Numbered from the stretch's first letter, positions 1 to 5,486 are shown. The stretch is DNA of 5,486 bases from Desulfobacterales bacterium (GCA_027061865.1 JAMOVZ010000436.1:1-5486), one strand, 5' to 3'. A program made the numbers and translations. Notes: generated by a model not told the origin, from the letters alone.

Positions 1-708
1 CAAAATCCAAAAAGAGAGGTGGTCTTCCTTGGCATTGGGTTTGAGACCACTGCCCCAACAGTGGCCGCCTCAATCCTAGCGGCAAAGGCCCAAGGAATAA
101 GGAACTTTTCAGTTTTAAGCTGCCACAAGCTCCTGCCCCCTGCCATGGATGCCCTACTAGAGGGCGGAGAGCTCCAGATCCATGGATTTATTTGCCCAGG
201 GCATGTGAGCACTATAATTGGCACATCATCTTACGAAAAGGTGGCCTCCCGTTTTCACATTCCCTGTGTGGTGGTTGGATTTGAGCCGGTGGATATCCTT
301 CAAGGCATCCTCATGCTCTGTGAACAAATAGAGAAGAACAGGGCTGGAGTAGAAATTCAATATGTAAGGGCGGTGAGGCCTGAGGGCAATAAAGGTGCCC
401 TCAAAATAATGGAAGAGGTGTTTGAACCGTGTGATATCCCATGGAGAGGGCTTGGTTGGATTCCCTTAAGCGGGCTATCAATCAGAAAGGAATATGAGGA
501 ATTTGACGCAAGGAAACGCTTCGACCTGGAAGTCCCGCCAGCCAAGGAGCCACCAGGGTGCAAATGCGCTGAAATCTTGCGGGGAGCCTCAAGGCCCATC
601 GACTGCCCCCTGTTTCGCTCTGTCTGCACCCCTTCAAGCCCCATCGGCGCCTGTATGGTCTCGAGTGAGGGGACTTGCGCTGCCTACTTCAAGTACCATT
701 TAGAATAA
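1..708 (+). CDS. hypD: HypD, [NiFe]-hydrogenase maturation protein (5'-truncated by window edge)
   Basis: HypD is the cytosolic iron-sulfur scaffold that works with HypC to assemble the Fe(CN)2CO group of [NiFe]-hydrogenases. The frame is open from base 1 (QNPKRE, then VVFLGIGFETTAPT), so translation begins upstream; the GTG at 19 is an internal valine codon. About 235 residues are present of a usual 360-380, so roughly the first 130 are missing. Family signatures are clear: GFETTAPT; CHKLLPPAM with Cys at 121-123; GFICPGHVS with Cys at 193-195; GFEPVDIL; and GLGWIPLSGLSI. The cysteine-rich C-terminus reads CKCAEILRG, DCPLF, VCTP and ACMVSSEGTC, with Cys codons at 559, 565, 604, 625, 652 and 676, and supplies the [4Fe-4S] ligands. 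The gene appears intact to its TAA. The next gene is a kinase, not hypE. Identification is firm. Confidence 0.97.
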   Translation, partial: QNPKREVVFLGIGFETTAPTVAASILAAKAQGIRNFSVLSCHKLLPPAMDALLEGGELQIHGFICPGHVSTIIGTSSYEKVASRFHIPCVVVGFEPVDILQGILMLCEQIEKNRAGVEIQYVRAVRPEGNKGALKIMEEVFEPCDIPWRGLGWIPLSGLSIRKEYEEFDARKRFDLEVPPAKEPPGCKCAEILRGASRPIDCPLFRSVCTPSSPIGACMVSSEGTCAAYFKYHLE

Positions 709-724
709 CCCTGTTACTTTTATC

Positions 725-1426
725 ATGGCGGTAAATAGGCCCACCTCAGAAATGTTCAGCCGGTTGACCATTGACGACCTCTATGAGCGTTCTGTCAAGG
801 TTTTCCGCCCTGCCCATAACACCCGGCCTGCAATTTTTTTGGCTAAAATAGAAAATAAAGAAATAATAATAAAGGACTTTAGCCGGAACCGTTCTCTGTT
901 CGCCCATAGCATCGGAAGGCTCCTTATCTGGAGGGAGGCAAAGGCGTACCGCCGCCTCCAAGGGATAGAAGGCATACCACGGTTTTACGGAACCTTTCAG
1001 GGGCTTGCCATTGCCTTAGAGTATGTAAATGCCCCCACCCTTAAAGATGAAGGAAAAAGGAGAAAGCTCGGTTCCAAGTTTTTCGAAAGATTGAAGCAAA
1101 TGATCAAATTGGTCCACCAAAGGGGGGTTGCCCACTGTGACCTAAAAAAGGCGCCTAATATTTTGGTATCAAAGGCAGATGAGCCGTTTCTGATTGACTG
1201 GGGGGCTTCCATTTCAAAAGAGGAGTTTCGCCTCTATCCCCTAAAACTTGTGTACGAGCGCTTTCTGCTTGACGACTGGCTGGCCCTTACCAAGATGAAG
1301 CTCAAGTTTGCACCAGAGCTGGTCAGCCCCGAAGAGCGCGAAAGATACGAAAGGCGAACCGTTGTGGAGAAGGCGATAAGAAAGATCAGGGATCGGCTGA
1401 GAGAACTATTGCAAAAATTGGTATAG
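725..1426 (+). CDS. RIO/LPS-kinase-like atypical protein kinase, small soluble protein
   Basis: This 233-residue protein has a reduced eukaryote-like kinase fold resembling bacterial RIO-type or lipopolysaccharide kinases (WaaP/InaA-like). Visible motifs are the ATP-anchoring lysine in EIIIK (K50), a helix-C glutamate in WREAKAY (E71), the hinge ALEYV (about 97-101), the catalytic loop HCDLKKAPNILV (H137, D139, N145), and LIDWGAS (D158) in place of DFG. Six residues separate the catalytic Asp from the metal-binding Asn, one more than in HRDLKPSN. No glycine-rich loop, signal peptide or membrane segment is apparent; the C-terminal 35 residues are a basic/acidic helix. The ATG at 725 is the first usable start after an in-frame stop at 701-703, but no Shine-Dalgarno precedes it, so translation may depend on coupling to hypD, 16 nt upstream. 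Substrate unknown; a small-molecule or sugar kinase remains possible. An AT-rich patch (about 830-880) is unlike its neighbours. Confidence 0.82.
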   Translation: MAVNRPTSEMFSRLTIDDLYERSVKVFRPAHNTRPAIFLAKIENKEIIIKDFSRNRSLFAHSIGRLLIWREAKAYRRLQGIEGIPRFYGTFQGLAIALEYVNAPTLKDEGKRRKLGSKFFERLKQMIKLVHQRGVAHCDLKKAPNILVSKADEPFLIDWGASISKEEFRLYPLKLVYERFLLDDWLALTKMKLKFAPELVSPEERERYERRTVVEKAIRKIRDRLRELLQKLV

Positions 1427-1435
1427 CCTGCACTC

Positions 1436-2176
1436 TTAGGCCGTCTCTTTGCACTCGGGAAGCGAGTCTTTCTCAGTGGGTGAGACCATAATCTTGTTTG
1501 CCAGTCCCCTGCCGAGTGCTATTCTGCTGCAATCCCTCCCCACGATCACCCGGCCTTCGCCATTGTTGCTGATCACCTCCAGGACCTGGCCAGCCCTCAG
1601 CCCCATGGCCGCCAATCTCCCCTTAGCGCCCATTCCACCTTGAATATCCCTGACAATGACCGTCTCGCCTGCCTTTGCCATGGCAAGAGGCAGGATGGGT
1701 TTTCTCTGCTCGAGGCACTCTGAGCACAAACCGTATATCTCCATCTTGTGCTGGAGCATCTGGAAACCGTGCCGCAGCGCCACCTTCCGCTGGAGTTCCT
1801 CTATTTCCGGGTCTTCAAATTCCTCGATCCGCCCACACTTGGTGCATATCAAGTGGTCGTGGTGCCGGCCCAGGTGGCGGTGCTCGTAGCGTATTGGCTG
1901 GCCTTCGAACTTCTTGCGCTGAGCAAATCCCAAATCCACCATCCGGTTCATGCACTGCATCACAAATTCAGGGTCAAAATCGTAACCCCGCTTTTTTAGG
2001 AGTTTTTGGAGTTCTTCGAGCGTTACGTGCTCCTCTGTCTCAAGGAAGGTATCTACAATCTTTAACCTGTCCTCTATCCGGTCTATCTTGTCGGTCTCGA
2101 GAAGGGCCCTGAAATTCTCCTTTTCTTGATAGTTCAGTCTGCCGTTGTTGTTTTGCTCTCCCATTTCCTCCCTCAT
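1436..2176 (-). CDS. Fur-family metalloregulator fused to a C-terminal FeoA domain
   Basis: A 246-residue predicted cytosolic DNA-binding repressor. Residues 1-30 are a polar extension, 31-95 the winged helix, 96-158 the Fur dimerisation/metal domain and about 160-232 a FeoA (SH3-like) domain (GGMGAKGRLAAMGLRAGQ, then ALGRGLANKIMV). Aligned by eye to E. coli Fur, the regulatory ligands are kept: H50, E98, H106, H108, E119 for one site and H105, D107, E126, H143 for the second. C111, C114, C151 and C154 form the structural zinc site. Glu rather than Asp at 98 and 119 favours Fur-type iron sensing over PerR. The recognition helix reads FDPEFVMQCMNRM where Fur has ATVYR, so operator specificity probably differs. 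ATG at 2176 is chosen because GGAAAGG (2181-2187) lies 4 nt upstream; ATG at 2164 is an alternative, but its GGAGG is only 2 nt away. Convergent with the kinase gene (9-nt gap) and 89 nt behind the hydrolase gene. Confidence 0.93.
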   Translation of the reverse strand: MREEMGEQNNNGRLNYQEKENFRALLETDKIDRIEDRLKIVDTFLETEEHVTLEELQKLLKKRGYDFDPEFVMQCMNRMVDLGFAQRKKFEGQPIRYEHRHLGRHHDHLICTKCGRIEEFEDPEIEELQRKVALRHGFQMLQHKMEIYGLCSECLEQRKPILPLAMAKAGETVIVRDIQGGMGAKGRLAAMGLRAGQVLEVISNNGEGRVIVGRDCSRIALGRGLANKIMVSPTEKDSLPECKETA

Positions 2177-2199
2177 AGTGCCTTTCCGCTTATGTTTAC

Positions 2200-2213
2200 T
2201 AGTATCTCTACTA
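2200..2213. repeat. 14-bp inverted repeat TAGTA-N4-TACTA, candidate operator
   Basis: Two perfect 5-bp arms flank a 4-bp centre, 24 bp upstream of the regulator's ATG and next to a possible -10 hexamer. Position and symmetry suit a dimeric repressor such as the adjacent Fur-like protein, but 5-bp arms in AT-rich DNA can arise by chance. Confidence 0.35.
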
Positions 2214-2230
2214 TTATCATAGAATATATC

Positions 2231-2242
2231 TTAAGCCCTTAA
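2231..2242. repeat. 12-bp inverted repeat TTAAG-N2-CTTAA
   Basis: Perfect 5-bp arms around two bases, between the hydrolase stop codon and the candidate -10 of the regulator. The loop is too short and the stem too AT-rich for a terminator, so if it is functional it is more likely a protein-binding site. Confidence 0.3.
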
Positions 2243-2265
2243 CACGCCTTTTTCAAGCACAATTT

Positions 2266-3144
2266 CTATGTTTTGCCTTCATTGAAAAAGCCGACAAAGC
2301 CCTTAACCGCATTCATTATAAAGGTGCGCTCCCTTTCCTGGCACTCCGTCTCCATCTTGTAAAAGGCGCCGAGCTCAGGGTCCTCGGCAAGCAAAGCCTC
2401 CAGGCACCGAACCAAAAGCCCTTCTTGGCCTTGCTCAAACTCTTTTCGTATTATCCCCTCCCACCTTATCAACTGCTCCTTGAATCGTTTAAGCAATTGG
2501 TGAGAACTTTCAGCCTCTCCAAAGTGGGCGTAGCAGAGACTCTGGTCAGGAAGGCTAAGGAGCCGGTCAACGCTCTCCATAAAGACATGGAAAAAGAACC
2601 TCGGAGGAGTGGCAGGCCGTAAATACTCTCGGCCATTCACTTTAAGGTAATTGCCAGCTGCCTCCCCTGAGAAAATCTTTCCTTCATAACCAAAGGAGAG
2701 ATGGTGGGGGGCATGACCGGGAGTTTCTATAACTTGCATGCCTTTCAAGGAAAAGTCCGTATGAGCAATGAGCCTTTCAGGTTCAACCGGCTCCGGCCTT
2801 CCATACATAACAGCCAAATCCCCCAGCACCTGGAGGCTTCCTTCCCACAATCTGCTGGGCTCTATTAGGTATCTTAAACCCTTTTCGTGGCACACCGCCA
2901 TTGCCGTGGGAAAGCGGTCCAGGAGCGGAGCTAAGGCGCCAGCATGGTCAATGTGGATATGGGTGAGCAGCACGTAATCAATATGCTCCACTCCCTCCCT
3001 TTCCAATGAACTGATAAGCTTATGGGCTGTATTGAATGGGCCCACATCCACAAGAATATTTACTTGGCTTTTACAGAGCCAGGATCCCACGAAATCCTCA
3101 AACCCGGGGCGCCCTTGGTCGATTCCTATCAACAAATAATCCAT
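2266..3144 (-). CDS. Metallo-beta-lactamase-fold hydrolase with C-terminal helical extension
   Basis: A 292-residue predicted cytosolic metal-dependent hydrolase. The N-terminal beta strands (VNILVDVGP, 28-36) lead to the signature THIHIDHAG (H62, H64, D66, H67), then TPGHAPHHLSF (H144) and YAHFG (H207): a complete histidine set for a binuclear site. The usual bridging aspartate is replaced by glutamate in FSGEAAG (E161). Residues about 210-292 form a helical tail rich in charged residues. No signal peptide or fused flavodoxin or rhodanese domain is seen. The start at 3144 is bounded by an in-frame TGA 9 nt upstream; the strong GGAAGGAG (3165-3158) is 13 nt away and a weaker AAGGA is only 1 nt away, an awkward arrangement that suggests modest initiation. 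The gene may be cotranscribed with the downstream Fur-FeoA regulator. The substrate cannot be told from the sequence; thioesters, lactones, phosphodiesters and others are hydrolysed by this fold. Confidence 0.88.
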   Translation of the reverse strand: MDYLLIGIDQGRPGFEDFVGSWLCKSQVNILVDVGPFNTAHKLISSLEREGVEHIDYVLLTHIHIDHAGALAPLLDRFPTAMAVCHEKGLRYLIEPSRLWEGSLQVLGDLAVMYGRPEPVEPERLIAHTDFSLKGMQVIETPGHAPHHLSFGYEGKIFSGEAAGNYLKVNGREYLRPATPPRFFFHVFMESVDRLLSLPDQSLCYAHFGEAESSHQLLKRFKEQLIRWEGIIRKEFEQGQEGLLVRCLEALLAEDPELGAFYKMETECQERERTFIMNAVKGFVGFFNEGKT

Positions 3145-3337
3145 GTCCTTGTGTCATCTCCTTCCGCTTGCTTTTTGATAACTTCTGCCAGATGCATTAA
3201 ATAGACACATTTTGTTTTAGAGTAAATAAATTTTCCATTAAAAACTCCACCTCCCTTAACCGATATAAGTATAAGCTACAAGATCCTCACTACCATTAAT
3301 ACCCATTACATTGAACTATAGAAAGGGCCTTTAAGTC
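3145..3337. promoter_or_regulatory. Divergent intergenic region between hydrolase and hybrid kinase genes
   Basis: These 193 AT-rich bases must carry start signals in both directions. Rightward, a tandem TATAAG-TATAAG (3264-3275) is a possible -10 without a good -35, and GAAAGGG (3321-3327), about 10 nt before the kinase ATG, is a plausible ribosome site. Leftward, TTTACT (3226-3221) and TATTTA (3203-3198), spaced 17 bp, are a weak sigma-70-like pair for the hydrolase gene. No GG-N10-GC sigma-54 element was found. Three copies of CCATTA are present at 3235, 3293 and 3303. No small gene is visible in the gap. Confidence 0.45.
3293..3308 (+). repeat. Direct repeat CCATTA, two copies one helical turn apart (third copy at 3235-3240)
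   Basis: CCATTA occurs at 3293-3298 and 3303-3308, a 10-bp period, with a third copy at 3235-3240. Direct repeats on one face of the helix are the typical layout for response-regulator binding. The pair lies between the candidate -10 and the kinase ribosome site. Function is inference. Confidence 0.3.
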
Positions 3338-5404
3338 ATGACAAATCACGTCATAAACCGAATCTTATTGGTAGATGACGAGGAGTTGATCCTAGAAACG
3401 GTAGGACGATTTCTTGAGAAGTGCGGATATGACTGTCTGCCCGTCTCTTCAGGGGACAAGGCCTGGGAGCGCCTGCAAAAGGAGGACTTCGATCTGGTAA
3501 TAACGGATATCACCATGCCTGGGATGGATGGCATCCAACTGATGAAAGAGGCTAAAAAAAAATCCCCAAATCTTAATTTCATCGTTATGACCGGCCACGT
3601 GGATGAATTCTCCTTTGTCCAGATTGTCGAGGAGGGCGCATCTGACTTTCTCACCAAACCTTTTGACATGAGGGAGCTCAAGGCCAAGGTAGACCGGATT
3701 GACAAAGAAGCCAAGATATTGAGGGAACTCCGCGAGACCAACGAGCATCTGGAGGCCGCCATTGAACGGGCAAACGCCATGGCAGTGAAGGCAGAATTGG
3801 CCTCTCTTGCAAAGAGCGAATTCCTGGCCAACATGAGCCATGAAATCCGCACTCCCTTAAATGGAGTAATTGGCTTTACTGATATGTTGCTTGAAACAGA
3901 CCTCACCGAGGAACAGGCCGATTACGCAAAAACCATAAAGCGAAGTGGCGAGGCCCTCCTTTCTTTGATCAACGACATATTGGATTTCTCCAAGATAGAG
4001 GCAGGCCAGATGGATCTGGAGGAGATAGAGTTTGACCCCGAGGTCTTGGCATATGATGTCTGCGAACTGGTAAGACCCCGGCTTGCCGGAAAACCAGTAG
4101 AATTGCTATGCCGGATCGGGGACCAAGTTCCTTCCAAAATCAAAGGCGATCCCCACAGGTTCCGTCAAGTGATCATGAATCTATTGGGAAATGCAGCCAA
4201 GTTCACTGAATCCGGAGAGATAGAACTGGCCTTGCATGTGGACCAAGAGAACGGTGACAGGGTGAAATTTCACACCACCGTAAGGGACACGGGGATCGGA
4301 ATCCCCCAAAATAAGCTTTCGGCAATCTTTGAGCCGTTCCAACAGGCTGATGGCTCCACCACCAGAAAATACGGGGGCACAGGACTGGGCCTGCCCATCT
4401 GCAAGAAAATCGCATCTCTCATGGGAGGAGACGTATGGGCCGAAAGCGAACTGGGAAAGGGCAGCGTGTTTCATTTCACCGCATGGGTATTAAAGGCAAG
4501 GGAGGCCTATCACGAGGAAAGACTCAGACCTGCCTCCCTCAAGGGGAAAAAGGCCTTGGTAGTGGATGACAATCCTACCAACTTGGAAATCATCCAGCAC
4601 ATCCTGGAACGGGCCGGCATGAGGGTGGAGGCCTTGCGCGATTCGGCCAAGGTGATTGAAGAGCTCAAGAAGGCGGCGGAGGCAAATGATCCGTTCCATA
4701 TCTGCATCCTCGACATCATCATGCCTCCACTTGACGGGTTTGAAACGGCACGAGCCATCAGAAAACAGCCTCCTCCCATAGGAGACCTTCCCTTGCTGGC
4801 CTTCTCTTCCTCCAGCGCGGGAGGCGCCAAGAAGTCCTTGGAGGCAGGCTTCAATGGCTTCCTTACTAAACCGGTGCGCAGGGAAAAGATCCTCAAGATG
4901 CTGGAAGGTCTCCTGTCTGAAAACAGGGATAAAACCCAGGATGCCAAGAGCCCAAAAATCATGACCCAATACTCTGTGGAAGAGGCTCTGAAGCGATCGG
5001 TACGAATTTTGCTAGCTGAAGATAATCCAGTAAATCAAAAACTTGCAAAGCTGATGCTCACAAAGGGAGGCTACTTGGTGGAGGTGGCGAACAATGGAAA
5101 GGAGGCCTTAGAGATGTACACCTCCAGGCCTGAGGACTTCGACATAATCTTCATGGATGTCCAGATGCCGGAAATGGACGGCCTCACTGCCACACGGGCA
5201 ATCAGGGAAGAGGAGGCAAATGGGCTCAGAGCCAATCAGGGTCCTATCGCCATCGTGGCCATGACTGCCAACGCCATGAAGGGGGACAGGGAAAAATGTC
5301 TTGAAGCCGGCATGGACGACTACATCTCAAAACCCATCAAGAGAGAAGTGGTCTTTGAGATAATAAACAAATGGGTATTAAATAAAAAAGGGGAGGAACC
5401 ATGA
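3338..5404 (+). CDS. Soluble hybrid sensor histidine kinase, REC-HisKA-HATPase-REC-REC
   Basis: A 688-residue cytosolic phosphorelay kinase. REC1 (about 8-122) has D13/D14, phosphoacceptor D57, T85 and K107. A coiled-coil linker (123-158) leads to HisKA with H168 in SHEIRTPLNG. HATPase_c (about 265-386) shows the N box (N281 to N285, NLLGNAAKFT), DTGIG (317-321) and GGTGLGL (346-352). REC2 (about 404-526) has D410/D411, D459, S490 and K511; REC3 (about 555-682) has E561/D562, D607, T643 and K665. All three receivers keep the residues needed for phosphorylation. There are no membrane segments, PAS, GAF or HPt domains, so input probably comes through REC1 or a partner protein. An in-frame TAA at 3332-3334 fixes ATG 3338 as the first start. 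A run of nine A (3554-3562) lies in REC1. The stop TGA overlaps the ATG of the next gene, an HPt candidate. The architecture resembles BarA-type tripartite kinases but without their sensor part. Confidence 0.96.
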   Translation: MTNHVINRILLVDDEELILETVGRFLEKCGYDCLPVSSGDKAWERLQKEDFDLVITDITMPGMDGIQLMKEAKKKSPNLNFIVMTGHVDEFSFVQIVEEGASDFLTKPFDMRELKAKVDRIDKEAKILRELRETNEHLEAAIERANAMAVKAELASLAKSEFLANMSHEIRTPLNGVIGFTDMLLETDLTEEQADYAKTIKRSGEALLSLINDILDFSKIEAGQMDLEEIEFDPEVLAYDVCELVRPRLAGKPVELLCRIGDQVPSKIKGDPHRFRQVIMNLLGNAAKFTESGEIELALHVDQENGDRVKFHTTVRDTGIGIPQNKLSAIFEPFQQADGSTTRKYGGTGLGLPICKKIASLMGGDVWAESELGKGSVFHFTAWVLKAREAYHEERLRPASLKGKKALVVDDNPTNLEIIQHILERAGMRVEALRDSAKVIEELKKAAEANDPFHICILDIIMPPLDGFETARAIRKQPPPIGDLPLLAFSSSSAGGAKKSLEAGFNGFLTKPVRREKILKMLEGLLSENRDKTQDAKSPKIMTQYSVEEALKRSVRILLAEDNPVNQKLAKLMLTKGGYLVEVANNGKEALEMYTSRPEDFDIIFMDVQMPEMDGLTATRAIREEEANGLRANQGPIAIVAMTANAMKGDREKCLEAGMDDYISKPIKREVVFEIINKWVLNKKGEEP
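5390..5396 (+). promoter_or_regulatory. Strong ribosome binding site GGGGAGG for the overlapping downstream gene
   Basis: GGGGAGG sits inside the last codons of the hybrid kinase, 4 nt before the ATG at 5401. With the ATGA overlap it fixes the downstream start and argues for translational coupling at matched amounts. Confidence 0.8.
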
Positions 5405-5486
5405 ACCTTGAAGAGCTAAGTGCAAATCTTGGGCTGGAAAAAGATGAGTATGTGGAACTCCTTGAAATCATGCTGGACTCGGGCCT
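5401..5486 (+). CDS. Probable histidine phosphotransfer (HPt) protein, N-terminal fragment cut by window edge
   Basis: Twenty-eight full codons are visible, beginning MNLEELSANLGLEKDEYVEL and continuing LEIMLDSG. The ATG shares four bases (ATGA) with the kinase stop and has a strong ribosome site. The acidic, leucine-rich helix resembles the start of stand-alone HPt proteins, where a segment like LxxLAxxLGLxxDExxELLELF precedes the helix bearing the phosphorylatable histidine (AHxLKG). That histidine would lie beyond the window, so the call rests on the first helix plus context: the upstream kinase has REC domains but no HPt, and needs one to complete a relay. Another helical response-regulator partner is possible. 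Confidence 0.62.
   Translation, partial: MNLEELSANLGLEKDEYVELLEIMLDSG

Larger units (their letters stand above)
2177..2265 (-). promoter_or_regulatory. Leader of the fur-feoA fusion with two short inverted repeats
   Basis: This 89-nt AT-rich gap lies between the hydrolase stop and the regulator start. Read on the minus strand it contains TTAAG-GG-CTTAA (2242-2231), then a possible -10 of TATGAT or GATAAT (about 2221-2213), then TAGTA-GAGA-TACTA (2213-2200). No convincing -35 is seen at the right spacing. A GATAAT hexamer is half of a classical Fur box, but the second half is absent. Autoregulation through one of the palindromes is an inference. No hairpin followed by a T-run is present, so read-through from the hydrolase gene is also possible. 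Confidence 0.4.

Noticed and set aside
1427..1440. Possible bidirectional terminator between the convergent kinase and fur-feoA genes
   Set aside because: Only a 4-bp GCCT/AGGC pairing is possible around the 9-nt gap, and no T-run follows on either strand.
1675..2112. Long open frame (145 codons) on the plus strand opposite the Fur-FeoA gene
   Set aside because: It lies wholly within the antisense of a clearly recognised gene, its translation shows no recognisable family, and its composition is what an antisense frame would give.
2212..2224. Classical Fur box upstream of the regulator
   Set aside because: Only one GATAAT-type half is present; the second half (ATTATC) does not match, and the DNA-reading helix is atypical.
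3145..3157. Upstream ATG next to GGAAGGAG in the hydrolase leader as the true start
   Set aside because: It directly abuts the Shine-Dalgarno, is out of frame with the hydrolase, and the hydrolase frame has an in-frame TGA there.
3322..3332. AAAGG-G-CCTTT palindrome over the kinase ribosome site as an RNA switch
   Set aside because: A one-base loop cannot form and a relaxed 4-bp AT-rich hairpin would be too weak; no larger structure surrounds it.
3145..3337. Sigma-54 promoter or small RNA gene in the divergent intergenic region
   Set aside because: No GG-N10-GC element and no stable hairpin with a T-run were found on either strand.
3346..3906. 186-codon open frame on the minus strand inside the hybrid kinase gene
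   Set aside because: It is antisense to REC1 and HisKA, whose motifs are unmistakable on the plus strand, and its serine/arginine-rich translation is typical of a shadow frame.

Overview
The window looks like a chromosomal stretch from an anaerobic, hydrogenase-bearing bacterium of moderate GC content, most like a member of the Desulfobacterota (former Deltaproteobacteria). That is inference from gene content: a HypD maturation factor, a Fur regulator carrying a FeoA domain, and a PAS-less hybrid histidine kinase with multiple receiver domains. No rRNA, tRNA, mobile element or CRISPR array is visible. Both ends cut through genes.

Layout. Positions 1-708 (+) hold the 3' two thirds of hypD. 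A compact RIO/lipopolysaccharide-kinase-like atypical protein kinase (725-1426, +) follows 16 nt later; hypE, a common follower of hypD, is not here. Converging on it with only 9 nt between stop codons is a Fur-FeoA fusion regulator (2176-1436, -). It is preceded by an 89-nt AT-rich leader with two short palindromes, and then by a metallo-beta-lactamase-fold hydrolase on the same strand (3144-2266, -). A 193-nt AT-rich divergent intergenic region (3145-3337) separates these from a 688-residue soluble hybrid histidine kinase (3338-5404, +) with architecture REC-HisKA-HATPase-REC-REC. Its TGA overlaps the ATG of a further gene (5401 onward, +) whose first 28 codons resemble the start of a histidine phosphotransfer (HPt) protein.

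How the parts may work together. The kinase and the downstream HPt candidate form a translationally coupled phosphorelay module. The kinase has no membrane or PAS sensor, and its N-terminal receiver is probably the input, so it may be driven by another kinase or a cytosolic partner. The hydrolase and Fur-FeoA genes may form a second, leftward unit under metal control. The Fur part keeps all predicted metal ligands of Fur but lacks the usual ATVYR signature in its recognition helix, so its operator is probably not a classical Fur box.

The most notable items are the Fur-FeoA fusion with its altered DNA-reading helix, the Glu in place of the usual bridging Asp in the hydrolase, the kinase placed after hypD, and the sensorless three-receiver kinase coupled to a separate HPt candidate.
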